Source: JBDREC01 sp043820105 [NCBI: Pseudomonadota bacterium]
GTDB taxonomy: Bacteria > Bdellovibrionota_F > JAHFAK01
Direction: 5' to 3'
Assembly: GCA_043820105.1 (NCBI GenBank)
Contig: JBDREC010000078.1
Span: 1 to 36,879 of the forward strand
Length of the DNA stretch: 36,879 nt
A program made the position numbers and the translations under genes. The notes under the pieces were generated by a model that saw nothing but the letters and a program-made list of their open reading frames with translations, was not told the origin of the DNA and did no database searches. Below, piece by piece: positions 18,290-25,638 of the stretch; the stretch's first letter is position 1; each line of letters opens with the position of its first letter.

Positions 18290-18307
18290 AAAAATAAGGA
18301 GTTTCGA

Positions 18308-19282
18308 ATGAACAAAATAGCCGTAATTGGACTTGGAAAGGCTGGAATACCTTTAGCTTGTGTAATTGCTGAACAAAATATTCCAGTAATTGGCTTAGAT
18401 GTTTCGACAAAAAGAGTTGAAGATATTAATAATAAGATCAATCCGATCCCAGAAGAACCAGGAGTTTCAGAAATATTTGACAAACATATTGGAGTTAACT
18501 TTGAAGCAACTACTTCTTATGAAAAAATCTTAAAAGAATGTAATGTTTTTATAGTTATTGTTCCATTGTTTATTGATGATAATAAGCAACCGGTTTTTGA
18601 TAATATTGATACTGTCATGAATGAACTTTCTAAAGGTTTAAAAGATGATGATTTAGTTGTTTTAGAAACAACAGTTCCAGTTGGTACAACTCGAAATCGT
18701 TTAAAACCTATTTTAGATAAAAGTGGTTCTGATTATATGTTAGCTTATTCACCAGAAAGAATCATGACAGGCTGGTCAATTTCACGATATAGAGAATTTC
18801 CAAAAGTTGTAGCAGGACTTGATGAAAAAGCTACAAACAAGGTTTTTGATGTTTATTCAAAATTTTGCACAAAAGCTGACAAGGTTGACACAACTGAAAC
18901 AGCTGAGATGATAAAAGTTTCAGAAGGCGTTTATAGAGATGTTAACATTGCCTTGGCCAATGAGCTTTTTAAATTATGCGAAAAATATGGAATTGACTTT
19001 AAACAAATGAGAGAAAAAGCAAATCATCAATTCGTAAATATTCATCAGCCGGGCATTGGCGTTGGCGGGCACTGTATTCCAGTTTATCCATGGTTTTTGA
19101 TAAATGATAATGATGTCCCACTCACAAAAACAGCTCGGCTCATGAATGATGATATGATTCATTATTGGAAAAATAAAGTTTTAAAAAAAATTAGATGGGA
19201 AAAAGAAAGTTGGTGTAATTGGAATTACATACAGAAAAGGTGTAAAAGAGCTAGCTTATACAAGATCTCTTCCTTTCATTAA
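18308..19282 (+). CDS. UDP-sugar 6-dehydrogenase (WbpA/WecC type), frameshifted near the C-terminus
   Basis: This NAD-dependent nucleotide-sugar dehydrogenase would oxidise UDP-GlcNAc at C6, the first step of the neighbouring wbp-like pathway. 'GLGKAGIPLACVIAEQ' is the dinucleotide-binding loop. 'VVLETTVPVGTTRN' and 'LAYSPERIMTGW' follow. 'GVGGHCIP' holds the catalytic Cys at residue 256. ATG 18308, 6 bp after AAGGAG, is the start; an in-frame ATG at 18269 lies in a hairpin repeat. The true frame is lost after 'KNKVLKK' at an A8 run (19183-19190), and about 30 unrelated residues follow to the stop at 19282. With seven A's the frame would continue to 19448. This could be a sequence error, a real mutation, or a slippage site. 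Confidence 0.85.
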   Translation: MNKIAVIGLGKAGIPLACVIAEQNIPVIGLDVSTKRVEDINNKINPIPEEPGVSEIFDKHIGVNFEATTSYEKILKECNVFIVIVPLFIDDNKQPVFDNIDTVMNELSKGLKDDDLVVLETTVPVGTTRNRLKPILDKSGSDYMLAYSPERIMTGWSISRYREFPKVVAGLDEKATNKVFDVYSKFCTKADKVDTTETAEMIKVSEGVYRDVNIALANELFKLCEKYGIDFKQMREKANHQFVNIHQPGIGVGGHCIPVYPWFLINDNDVPLTKTARLMNDDMIHYWKNKVLKKIRWEKESWCNWNYIQKRCKRASLYKISSFH

Positions 19283-19448
19283 AGAGCTTGAAAAGGCAGG
19301 CCTTGATGTTTATGTGGCGGATCCAATGTATAGTGAACAGGAGATACAAGAACTCGGTTTTAAATATCACGCTAATCATGAGAATGTGGACTTAAATATT
19401 GTTATTAATATGACTATGAATATAACTAACAATACTATGTACATTTAA
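19206..19448 (+). pseudogene. Out-of-frame C-terminal domain of the UDP-sugar dehydrogenase
   Basis: In the frame +1 to the dehydrogenase gene, the sequence encodes 'KVGVIGITYRKGVKELAYTR', then 'FIKELEKAGLDVYVADPMYS'. This is the standard start of the UDP-glucose/GDP-mannose dehydrogenase C-terminal domain. It stops at 19446-19448 after about 80 residues. It lacks the last 30-40 residues, including the usual D-x-hydrophobic-T-x-H region, so it looks short even if the frame is restored. It is expressed only if the A8 run is read as seven. Confidence 0.8.
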
Positions 19449-19485
19449 GAAATTAATTATTAAACTTTTTTAGGATATGAAAACG

Positions 19486-20127
19486 ATGAGTAAAAGATTA
19501 TTTGATATGTTTTTTTCTTTTATAGGACTCATATTTTTTAGTCCTTTTTTTCTTATTATATCTATTGCTATTAAATTAGAATCAGAAGGCCCTGTTTTCT
19601 ATCGAGGTGTTAGGGTTGGAAGGCATGGAAAACTGTTTAGGATATTTAAACTTAGAAGCATGGTTGCTGATGCTGAAAAACATGGTGTTGATTCAACAAG
19701 CACGATAGATTTCCGTTTAACAAGAATTGGTCATATTATTAGAAAATTCAAACTGGATGAGTTCTCTCAACTTATTAATGTTTTTATTGGAGATATGAGC
19801 CTAGTTGGGCCACGTCCAGAGGTTGAAAGATTTGTTAATAAATATACTAAAGAAGAAAAAAAGATATTATTATTAAGACCAGGAATTACAGATTGGTCCT
19901 CTATCAAGTTTCATAACGAGGGTGAAATAATTGAAAAGTCTGGAATTATTGATGCTGATGTGGCATATGAACAATTAATCCGTCCTGACAAGCTTAGACT
20001 ACAGCTTTTATATTTAGAAAAAAACAATATTTGGATTGATTTTATAATAATTATTTGCACAATTTTAACAATATGCAGTACAAGAAGTGGTGGACAACCA
20101 ATAGGAGTTCCCAGGATTACTAATTAA
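19486..20127 (+). CDS. PglC/WcaJ-type undecaprenyl-phosphate sugar-1-phosphate transferase
   Basis: A 213-residue initiating transferase of the bacterial sugar transferase family, in the short PglC-like form without the extra membrane helices of WcaJ. It has 'MSKRLFDMF', an N-terminal re-entrant or membrane helix (about 8-32), and 'EGPVFYRGVRVGRHGKLFRI'. Then come 'FKLRSMVADAE', 'KLDEFSQLINVFIGDMSLVG' (the conserved D-E pair) and 'PRPEVERF'. It moves a sugar phosphate from UDP-sugar to undecaprenyl phosphate on the cytoplasmic face, starting the repeat unit. ATG 19486 is preferred because TAGGAT is 9 bp upstream; ATG 19477 lies only 2 bp from it. Confidence 0.9.
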   Translation: MSKRLFDMFFSFIGLIFFSPFFLIISIAIKLESEGPVFYRGVRVGRHGKLFRIFKLRSMVADAEKHGVDSTSTIDFRLTRIGHIIRKFKLDEFSQLINVFIGDMSLVGPRPEVERFVNKYTKEEKKILLLRPGITDWSSIKFHNEGEIIEKSGIIDADVAYEQLIRPDKLRLQLLYLEKNNIWIDFIIIICTILTICSTRSGGQPIGVPRITN

Positions 20128-20144
20128 TACAAAAGGAGTAAACA

Positions 20145-21257
20145 ATGTCTGAAGTTAGGTCTGTTCCTTTTTTTGACTATCAAATATTCGAAAAAAGATA
20201 TGGTAAAAAATTAATTGATGTTATAAAAAACGTCGTTTCTAGAGGAGCTTTTATTCTTCAAAAAGATCTAGATAATTTTGAAAATAGAATCGCTAAATAT
20301 TTGGGTACTAAACATGCAATTGGAGTTGCAAATTGTACTGATGGACTTATTTTAGCCCTAGAAGCTAGCGGTCTAAAATCAGGCGATGAAGTTATTTTGC
20401 CTTCTCATACATTTATTGCAACTGCTTCAGCTGTTTATAGACTTGGTGGTATCCCTGTTCCAATTGAATGTGGAAAAGATCATATGATGGATGTTGATTG
20501 CATGGAAAAGGTAATATCTTCAAAAACAACCACAATTATGCCAGTACAATTAAATGGTAGGACTTGTCAGATGGATGCTGTATTGGATATTGCTAAAAAA
20601 CATGGTTTAAATGTTATCGAGGATGCTGCACAAGCGTTAGGATCTAAATATAAAGATAAGTTCGCAGGTACGTTTGGTAAAGCAGCAGCATTTAGTTTTT
20701 ATCCAGCAAAAATTCTTGGGTGTTTTGGCGATGGTGGAATTGTTGTTACAAATGATGATGATATTGCAGATAAAATATATCAACTGCACGAACATGGAAG
20801 AGATAAAAATGGTGAAATTAAATCTTGGGGTTATAATTCTAGATTAGATAATCTTCAAGCCGCAATATTAAATTTCATTTTTGATGAATACGATGAGATA
20901 ATTGCACGCAGAAGACATGTCGCATCATTATATCAAAAATATTTATTACCAGTTGAATCTCTATTGCTTCCTCCAGGACCAGATTGTTCTGATCATTTTG
21001 ATGTGTATCAAAATTATGAAATCGAAGCAGAAAATAGAGATGAGCTTCAAGATTACTTGAAAAGTGTTGGTATTGGTACTTTAAGACAATGGGGAGGGAT
21101 GGCTGTTCATCAGCATAAAGTTCTTGGATTTGATGTTGTATTGCCACAAACAGAACAAATGATTACTAAAGAATTGATGATCCCTATGAACATGTCTGTG
21201 ACAGATGATGATATTCTATATGTTTCAAATCATATTAAAAAATTCTATTCAAAATAA
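20145..21257 (+). CDS. DegT/DnrJ/EryC1 aminotransferase (second, FdtB/QdtB-like)
   Basis: A 370-residue PLP-dependent sugar aminotransferase, distinct from the WbpE-like gene. Lys189 in 'FSFYPAKILGCFGDGG' is the Schiff-base lysine, Asp160 in 'VIEDAAQALGS' binds the PLP ring, and 'VANCTDGLILALEASG' binds phosphate. The start 'VPFFDYQIFEKRYG' and 'VSRGAFILQKDLDNFE' resemble enzymes that make 3-amino-3-deoxy sugars. It implies a second amino sugar or a perosamine/quinovosamine-type product, but no matching dehydratase is in the window. AAAAGGAG lies 7 bp before the ATG. The two E1-type genes follow after a 120-bp gap. Confidence 0.85.
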   Translation: MSEVRSVPFFDYQIFEKRYGKKLIDVIKNVVSRGAFILQKDLDNFENRIAKYLGTKHAIGVANCTDGLILALEASGLKSGDEVILPSHTFIATASAVYRLGGIPVPIECGKDHMMDVDCMEKVISSKTTTIMPVQLNGRTCQMDAVLDIAKKHGLNVIEDAAQALGSKYKDKFAGTFGKAAAFSFYPAKILGCFGDGGIVVTNDDDIADKIYQLHEHGRDKNGEIKSWGYNSRLDNLQAAILNFIFDEYDEIIARRRHVASLYQKYLLPVESLLLPPGPDCSDHFDVYQNYEIEAENRDELQDYLKSVGIGTLRQWGGMAVHQHKVLGFDVVLPQTEQMITKELMIPMNMSVTDDDILYVSNHIKKFYSK

Positions 21258-21378
21258 GTTGTTTTTTTCATACACTAAATATATGGATATTTTACGAAAT
21301 AAATCTTGATTTCTTTTTTTCATTAAGCTTTATTGCCTGAAACCTAAAGGTTATAATTTTATTAATGTGGTGTTTAAT

Positions 21379-22356
21379 ATGGAATATTCAAAAGAATTGT
21401 TACTAAATCTATATAAGTCCATGCTAAAAATGAGGATTTGTGAAGAAAGCCTGGTTAATCCAATTATAGAGAGAGAAATTCAATGTCCTTGTCATTTGTA
21501 TAGTGGTGAAGAAGCAATTGCCGCTAGCTTTGGCGAGCTTCTGGAAAAAGAGGATTACGTTCTTGGAAACCATAGATCCCATGGACATTATCTGGCAAAG
21601 GGTGGAAACTTAAAGGAAATGATTGCGGAAATCTTTTGCAAAGATAGTGGTTGTTCAAGGGGAAAAGGTGGATCAATGCATTTGATTGATACCAGGGTTG
21701 GAATGTTAGGTTCAGCTCCAATTGTAGCTGGAACAATTTCTTTAGCCTTGGGCGTTGCTTTAGCTTCTAAAATAAGAAAAGACAATCGAGTTTCAGTTAG
21801 CTTTTTTGGTGATGGAGCAACAGGAGAAGGGGTTTTATATGAATCACTTAACTTTGCAGCTCTAAATAAACTACCAATCATTTTTGCATGTGAAAATAAT
21901 TTTTATTCTACTCATTTACACATTAAGGAAATTAGGGTTGAAAATGACATAAAGGACGTTGGGTCATCGCTTGGTATACAAAGCTATTTAGTAGATGGAA
22001 ATGATGTTTTAGAAACCTATAAAGTTATCAAGGAATCCGTTGATCTCATTAAAAATGGTAATGGACCTGTTTTTATTGAATTTCACACTTATAGGTTAAG
22101 AGGACATGTAGGCCCAGATGATAACCTTCAAGGAGAACATACTGATATTAGGCCAAAAGAAGAAATAGAAGCTTGGGTAAAGAAAGATCCTGTAATAAGG
22201 ATTGAAAAATATTTGTTAGAAAATAATTTGCTGGATGATAATGAAAAATTTGAAATAAAAAAACAAATTGAAATAGAAATAAATGAAGCAATTGATTTTG
22301 CGAAAAACAGTCCGTATCCAGACGTAAAGGAGTTATATTCAAATGTCTTCAAATGA
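21379..22356 (+). CDS. Thiamine-diphosphate dehydrogenase E1-alpha-like subunit
   Basis: A 325-residue homologue of the alpha subunit of pyruvate, acetoin or branched-chain 2-oxoacid dehydrogenase E1. 'HRSHGHYLAKGG' and 'SRGKGGSMHLID' are the conserved active-site segments. GDG at residues 144-146 through NN at 173-174 is the thiamine-diphosphate/Mg motif. Such subunits work as alpha2-beta2 with the beta subunit, encoded next with a 14-bp overlap. No E2 (lipoyl acyltransferase) or E3 gene is near, and the setting is sugar biosynthesis, so a two-carbon transfer to a sugar is possible. ATG 21379 was chosen over the in-frame GTG 21367; neither has a strong Shine-Dalgarno site. Confidence 0.85.
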   Translation: MEYSKELLLNLYKSMLKMRICEESLVNPIIEREIQCPCHLYSGEEAIAASFGELLEKEDYVLGNHRSHGHYLAKGGNLKEMIAEIFCKDSGCSRGKGGSMHLIDTRVGMLGSAPIVAGTISLALGVALASKIRKDNRVSVSFFGDGATGEGVLYESLNFAALNKLPIIFACENNFYSTHLHIKEIRVENDIKDVGSSLGIQSYLVDGNDVLETYKVIKESVDLIKNGNGPVFIEFHTYRLRGHVGPDDNLQGEHTDIRPKEEIEAWVKKDPVIRIEKYLLENNLLDDNEKFEIKKQIEIEINEAIDFAKNSPYPDVKELYSNVFK

Positions 22357-23338
22357 AAGAAAATTAAAATTTAGTCTTGCCATAAATGAAGCTCTTCATC
22401 AAATGATGGAAACTGATGATTCAGTGTTTGTATTGGGGCAAGGGGTTAAAAGTCCATGGTACGTTGGTAATACTGTTCAGGGATTGATTAAGAAATTTGG
22501 AGAGGAAAGGGTAATAGATACACCCATTTCTGAAAATGCCATGACAGGTGCCGCAGTGGGTGCCTCAATTGCCGGTATGCGAGCAGTAGTTGTTCATCCT
22601 AGAATGGATTTTATGTTATATGCATTTGATCCTATAATCAATCAAGCAGCAAACTGGTATTATATGAACGGTGGACAAGCCTCTGTTCCAGTAGTTGTAT
22701 GGTCAATTATCAACCGGGGGGGGGAGCAAGCAGCTCAGCATTCGCAAGCATTACAAAGTATTTTTGCGCATGTCCCGGGTCTTAAGGTTGTTACTCCATC
22801 TACTCCATATGATGCAAAGGGACTTATGATATCAGCTATCAAAGATGATAATCCTGTAGTTTTTATTGATGACAGATGGCTTTATAATATTGAAGATGTT
22901 GTTCCCACTGAAATTTATTCAATACCTATTGGAAAAGGCGAAATAAAAAAACATGGTAATGATGTAACAATAATTTCGAATTCATATTTAACACAAGAGT
23001 GCTTAAAATCTTTGAAAATTTTAAATGAAAAAAACATAGATGCTGAACTTATTGATTTACGTTCAATTAAGCCTTTAGATAAGGATTTAATTTTTGAATC
23101 TGTTAAGAAAACAGGAAAAGCAGTTATTGTGGATGGAACATGGAAAACATGTGGAATTTCTGCAGAAATATCAGCTCTTATTTCGGAAAATATTTTTGAA
23201 TACCTTAAGGCTCCGGTTTTTAGAATGGCTTTACCAGACACCCCAGCTCCTGCTAATAGGGTTTTAGAGAAAGAATACTATATTACCTCTGATAAAATAG
23301 CTTCTCAAGTGGAAGAATTTTGCCTTTCTTGTAAATAG
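22343..23338 (+). CDS. Thiamine-diphosphate dehydrogenase E1-beta-like subunit
   Basis: A 331-residue partner of the preceding E1-alpha. 'DTPISENAMTGAAVGASIAG' holds the Glu that activates the thiamine ring. 'GGEQAAQHSQALQSIFAHVP' and 'GLKVVTPSTPYDAKGLM' follow, as in the transketolase pyrimidine-binding domain. The C-terminal transketolase domain has 'ISNSYLTQECLKSLKIL' and 'IDLRSIKPLDKD'. AAAGGAG lies within the end of the alpha gene, 7 bp before ATG 22343. Gly124-Gly125 are encoded in a G9 run (22716-22724); slippage there would truncate the protein at about one third of its length. Substrate unknown; pyruvate is the usual donor in this family. Confidence 0.86.
   Translation: MSSNERKLKFSLAINEALHQMMETDDSVFVLGQGVKSPWYVGNTVQGLIKKFGEERVIDTPISENAMTGAAVGASIAGMRAVVVHPRMDFMLYAFDPIINQAANWYYMNGGQASVPVVVWSIINRGGEQAAQHSQALQSIFAHVPGLKVVTPSTPYDAKGLMISAIKDDNPVVFIDDRWLYNIEDVVPTEIYSIPIGKGEIKKHGNDVTIISNSYLTQECLKSLKILNEKNIDAELIDLRSIKPLDKDLIFESVKKTGKAVIVDGTWKTCGISAEISALISENIFEYLKAPVFRMALPDTPAPANRVLEKEYYITSDKIASQVEEFCLSCK
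22716..22724. repeat. G9 homopolymer in the E1-beta gene
   Basis: Nine consecutive G residues inside the coding sequence, read as CGG GGG GGG GAG in the given frame. It is the longest G run in the window and very unlikely by composition alone at this base content. Confidence 0.92.
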
Positions 23339-23386
23339 ACCGATATCTTGGTGAAATTTGTGTACTATTATGAGTAATGTCTAGAA

Positions 23387-25462
23387 ATGTCTAAAAGATT
23401 TATCAAATTTCTTTTTTTATTGCTAGTCCTTAATTTTTTTTATTTTCCTGAGATTTATCCTTATTCATTAATAACAGATCTAAAAAAGCAGCTAACTTTT
23501 GATATTGGTTCTGATTCGCATAAGTTGATGCCCTTATTAACTTCAGAAGGTTATAGCGGTGCAATCTTTTCCCCAACAGGTGAAGTTTATCAAGATGGAC
23601 AACTTGGATTGGTTTTTAATACAGCTGTTGATACATTTGTAAATAGTAATGTCTCAAAACAATATAATTTTACTTTTGGGATTGGCTTTTTGCCAAGGCT
23701 TGAGCTGGGATTTCGTCTTGCTGATTCACAGACTCCAGCCGGATATGAACAGGATTTAGATTTACCAGAAAATCATGAAAGATATATTAGAGACCTATCA
23801 GCCAACTGCAAAATGAAGATAATAAAAGAGGGGTATTATCTTCCTGCTTTGGCTTTTGGAGTTCAGGATTTTGGAGGAGCATCTGAATTATTTAATTCAT
23901 ACTATTTAGCTATGTCTAAGACTTATTCTAATACGTTTAGATTTACATCCGGATATGGTTTTGGACCAGATCGTTTAAAAGGATTTTTTTCATCAATAGA
24001 AACATCTTTTTTAAAGTCTATTTATATTCAGGCAGAATATGATACAGAAAAGTTTAACGCAGGTCTTACTGTTTTCCCTTTCTTGAAATTTATTAAAGAA
24101 CATAGTTTTTTGGCTTATATTAATGGAAAATATATTCTTTCAGATATTTGGAATAACAACAATCATTATTGGGGAGTAGGCTTGGAAATTCCTCTTAATG
24201 AAAGACCAATTAGACATAAAAAAGAGATGGGATTACATGAAAAGACTTTGAAAAAAGATAAAAAAGAATTTTCAATTAATAGTCTTTTGAGCAAATTAAA
24301 AAATATTGGTTTTGAAAATTTATATTCAAGGATTGATGGAAATAGTATTTTAATTGAATATGAAAATCGCATTTATCCACGCTCCGAGCTTGATGCAATT
24401 GCCAGGATGTTAAGTGTTTTGTCTGAATATAAATATGAGAATAATTATGAAATTAACCTTATTATTAAGAAGCAAAAAATCGCTTTACTGAAACTTGCCT
24501 TTAAGATCAGAGACCTTTTGGCTTTTTCAAGTTATGAAATTTCTTCAGAAGATTTTGTGAATTTAGTTCATTTTTCATTTGTTGAACATGCTTATAAAGA
24601 TAAAAGCTCAGGGCTAATTAATTCTTCATTTTCAAAAAGTGATTTTTTCTTGTTACCAAAAAGGAAATATACAGTTGGCACAGATCTTGGTATTGCTGAC
24701 ATTAAGTTAGCCTTAATGCCGGAAATCAAAACACCTCTTTTTAAAGGCGGACTTTTAAGAACTTCATATTTAATACCCCTTGTAAATACCGAAGAATCAA
24801 TGCTTGGGCTTGATTATGATTATGGTTTTGAAAACTTAATGTATCATCAGGCTTTTTTATTGCCCTTTAGAGTCTTTAATCTAACATCTTTTGGGCAATT
24901 TGAGCAGTCTGCCTATTCAAATGATTTAGCTATATTCAATGAAACATCATGGTACTCTAGGGAGGGCGATTTAAAACTTGGAGGGATGTTTGGTTCAAGC
25001 TTTAATACAAGTTATTTTCTTTGGCTCAATAGGAAAATCACCAATGTTTTTGCAAGATACAGGGTTCAAAAATTGGATTTGGACCTTGGGCTTGAGGCAG
25101 GATATTATTATTATCGTGACTGGGGTTATAAAATATATTTTGATCGTTTTTATGGCAATACAAATGTTGGTTTATTCTACACTGGTAGTACTAGGGGAAA
25201 AGAGGCTGGTATTATGCTTTCATTCCCTCTTTGTTTTAAAAAGACAATACTGAAACCATGGTATATAAGGCCAAGGTTTCCTGATCAAATTAACTTGTCT
25301 CTAAGAAGTCAGATTTTTAATCCTGACATAATAAATAGTGTTGCTTCAAATGTGGCAAGATTGCCCGAAATGAGATATCGTACAGATTATTTATATTTTG
25401 ATAATGACAAGCTTACACCTTCTTATATAAAATCACATTTAAATGAAGCGATGGAGAGATAA
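23387..25462 (+). CDS. YjbH-family outer-membrane exopolysaccharide protein
   Basis: A 691-residue secreted protein, about the length of E. coli YjbH. A signal peptide (hydrophobic core about residues 5-23) is followed by 'SEGYSGAIFSPTGEVYQDGQ', 'FLPRLELGFRLAD', 'DLSANCKMKIIKEGYYLPAL' and 'AFGVQDFGGASELFNSYYLA'. This is the conserved start of the YjbH/GfcD family. Alternating aromatic/polar strands through the rest suit an outer-membrane beta-barrel. The central part (about 290-390) is more soluble in character. YjbH and GfcD are linked to polysaccharide secretion in YjbEFGH and GfcABCDE systems. The C-terminus 'YFDNDKLTPSYIKSHLNEA' recurs in a decayed copy at 26836-26919. A decayed thiD begins 2 bp after the stop. 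Confidence 0.8.
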   Translation: MSKRFIKFLFLLLVLNFFYFPEIYPYSLITDLKKQLTFDIGSDSHKLMPLLTSEGYSGAIFSPTGEVYQDGQLGLVFNTAVDTFVNSNVSKQYNFTFGIGFLPRLELGFRLADSQTPAGYEQDLDLPENHERYIRDLSANCKMKIIKEGYYLPALAFGVQDFGGASELFNSYYLAMSKTYSNTFRFTSGYGFGPDRLKGFFSSIETSFLKSIYIQAEYDTEKFNAGLTVFPFLKFIKEHSFLAYINGKYILSDIWNNNNHYWGVGLEIPLNERPIRHKKEMGLHEKTLKKDKKEFSINSLLSKLKNIGFENLYSRIDGNSILIEYENRIYPRSELDAIARMLSVLSEYKYENNYEINLIIKKQKIALLKLAFKIRDLLAFSSYEISSEDFVNLVHFSFVEHAYKDKSSGLINSSFSKSDFFLLPKRKYTVGTDLGIADIKLALMPEIKTPLFKGGLLRTSYLIPLVNTEESMLGLDYDYGFENLMYHQAFLLPFRVFNLTSFGQFEQSAYSNDLAIFNETSWYSREGDLKLGGMFGSSFNTSYFLWLNRKITNVFARYRVQKLDLDLGLEAGYYYYRDWGYKIYFDRFYGNTNVGLFYTGSTRGKEAGIMLSFPLCFKKTILKPWYIRPRFPDQINLSLRSQIFNPDIINSVASNVARLPEMRYRTDYLYFDNDKLTPSYIKSHLNEAMER

Positions 25463-25464
25463 AA

Positions 25465-25638
25465 TTGAAAACTGTTTTAACAATAGCAGGGTCGGATCCA
25501 TGTAGTGGAGCGGGAATTCAAGCTGATTTACAAACATTTAAAGATTATGTAGTATATAAGGTTTGAGTGTTTCCAAAGATGTCTTGAAAGCTTTAATTAA
25601 AAGTTTATTTGATAATAGTGAGGCTCAAATTAGTTTTT
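25465..25638 (+). pseudogene. Decayed thiD copy (5' remnant)
   Basis: From TTG 25465 the frame reads 'KTVLTIAGSDPCSGAGIQAD', then 'LQTFKDYVVY', and stops at 25564. This matches residues 2-31 of the intact ThiD at 27025. Two bases further, in another frame, GLSV continues the match (25560-25571). After a deletion of about 20 codons, 'SKDVLKALIKSLFDN' aligns with 'KANVLKDQLDSLIEDFD' of the intact copy. At least one frameshift and one internal deletion, plus loss of the last two thirds, make it nonfunctional. The following GT4 gene starts within the end of this remnant. Confidence 0.82.

Noticed and set aside
18269-18307. Upstream in-frame ATG as the start of the dehydrogenase.
   Set aside because: The extra 13 residues come from the arm of hairpin repeat D, while AAGGAG sits properly before ATG 18308 and the Rossmann motif starts right after it.
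19183-19190. A8 run considered as a programmed -1 ribosomal frameshift site.
   Set aside because: The downstream frame needs a +1 shift (or one A fewer), not -1, and no stimulatory hairpin or transposase context is present.
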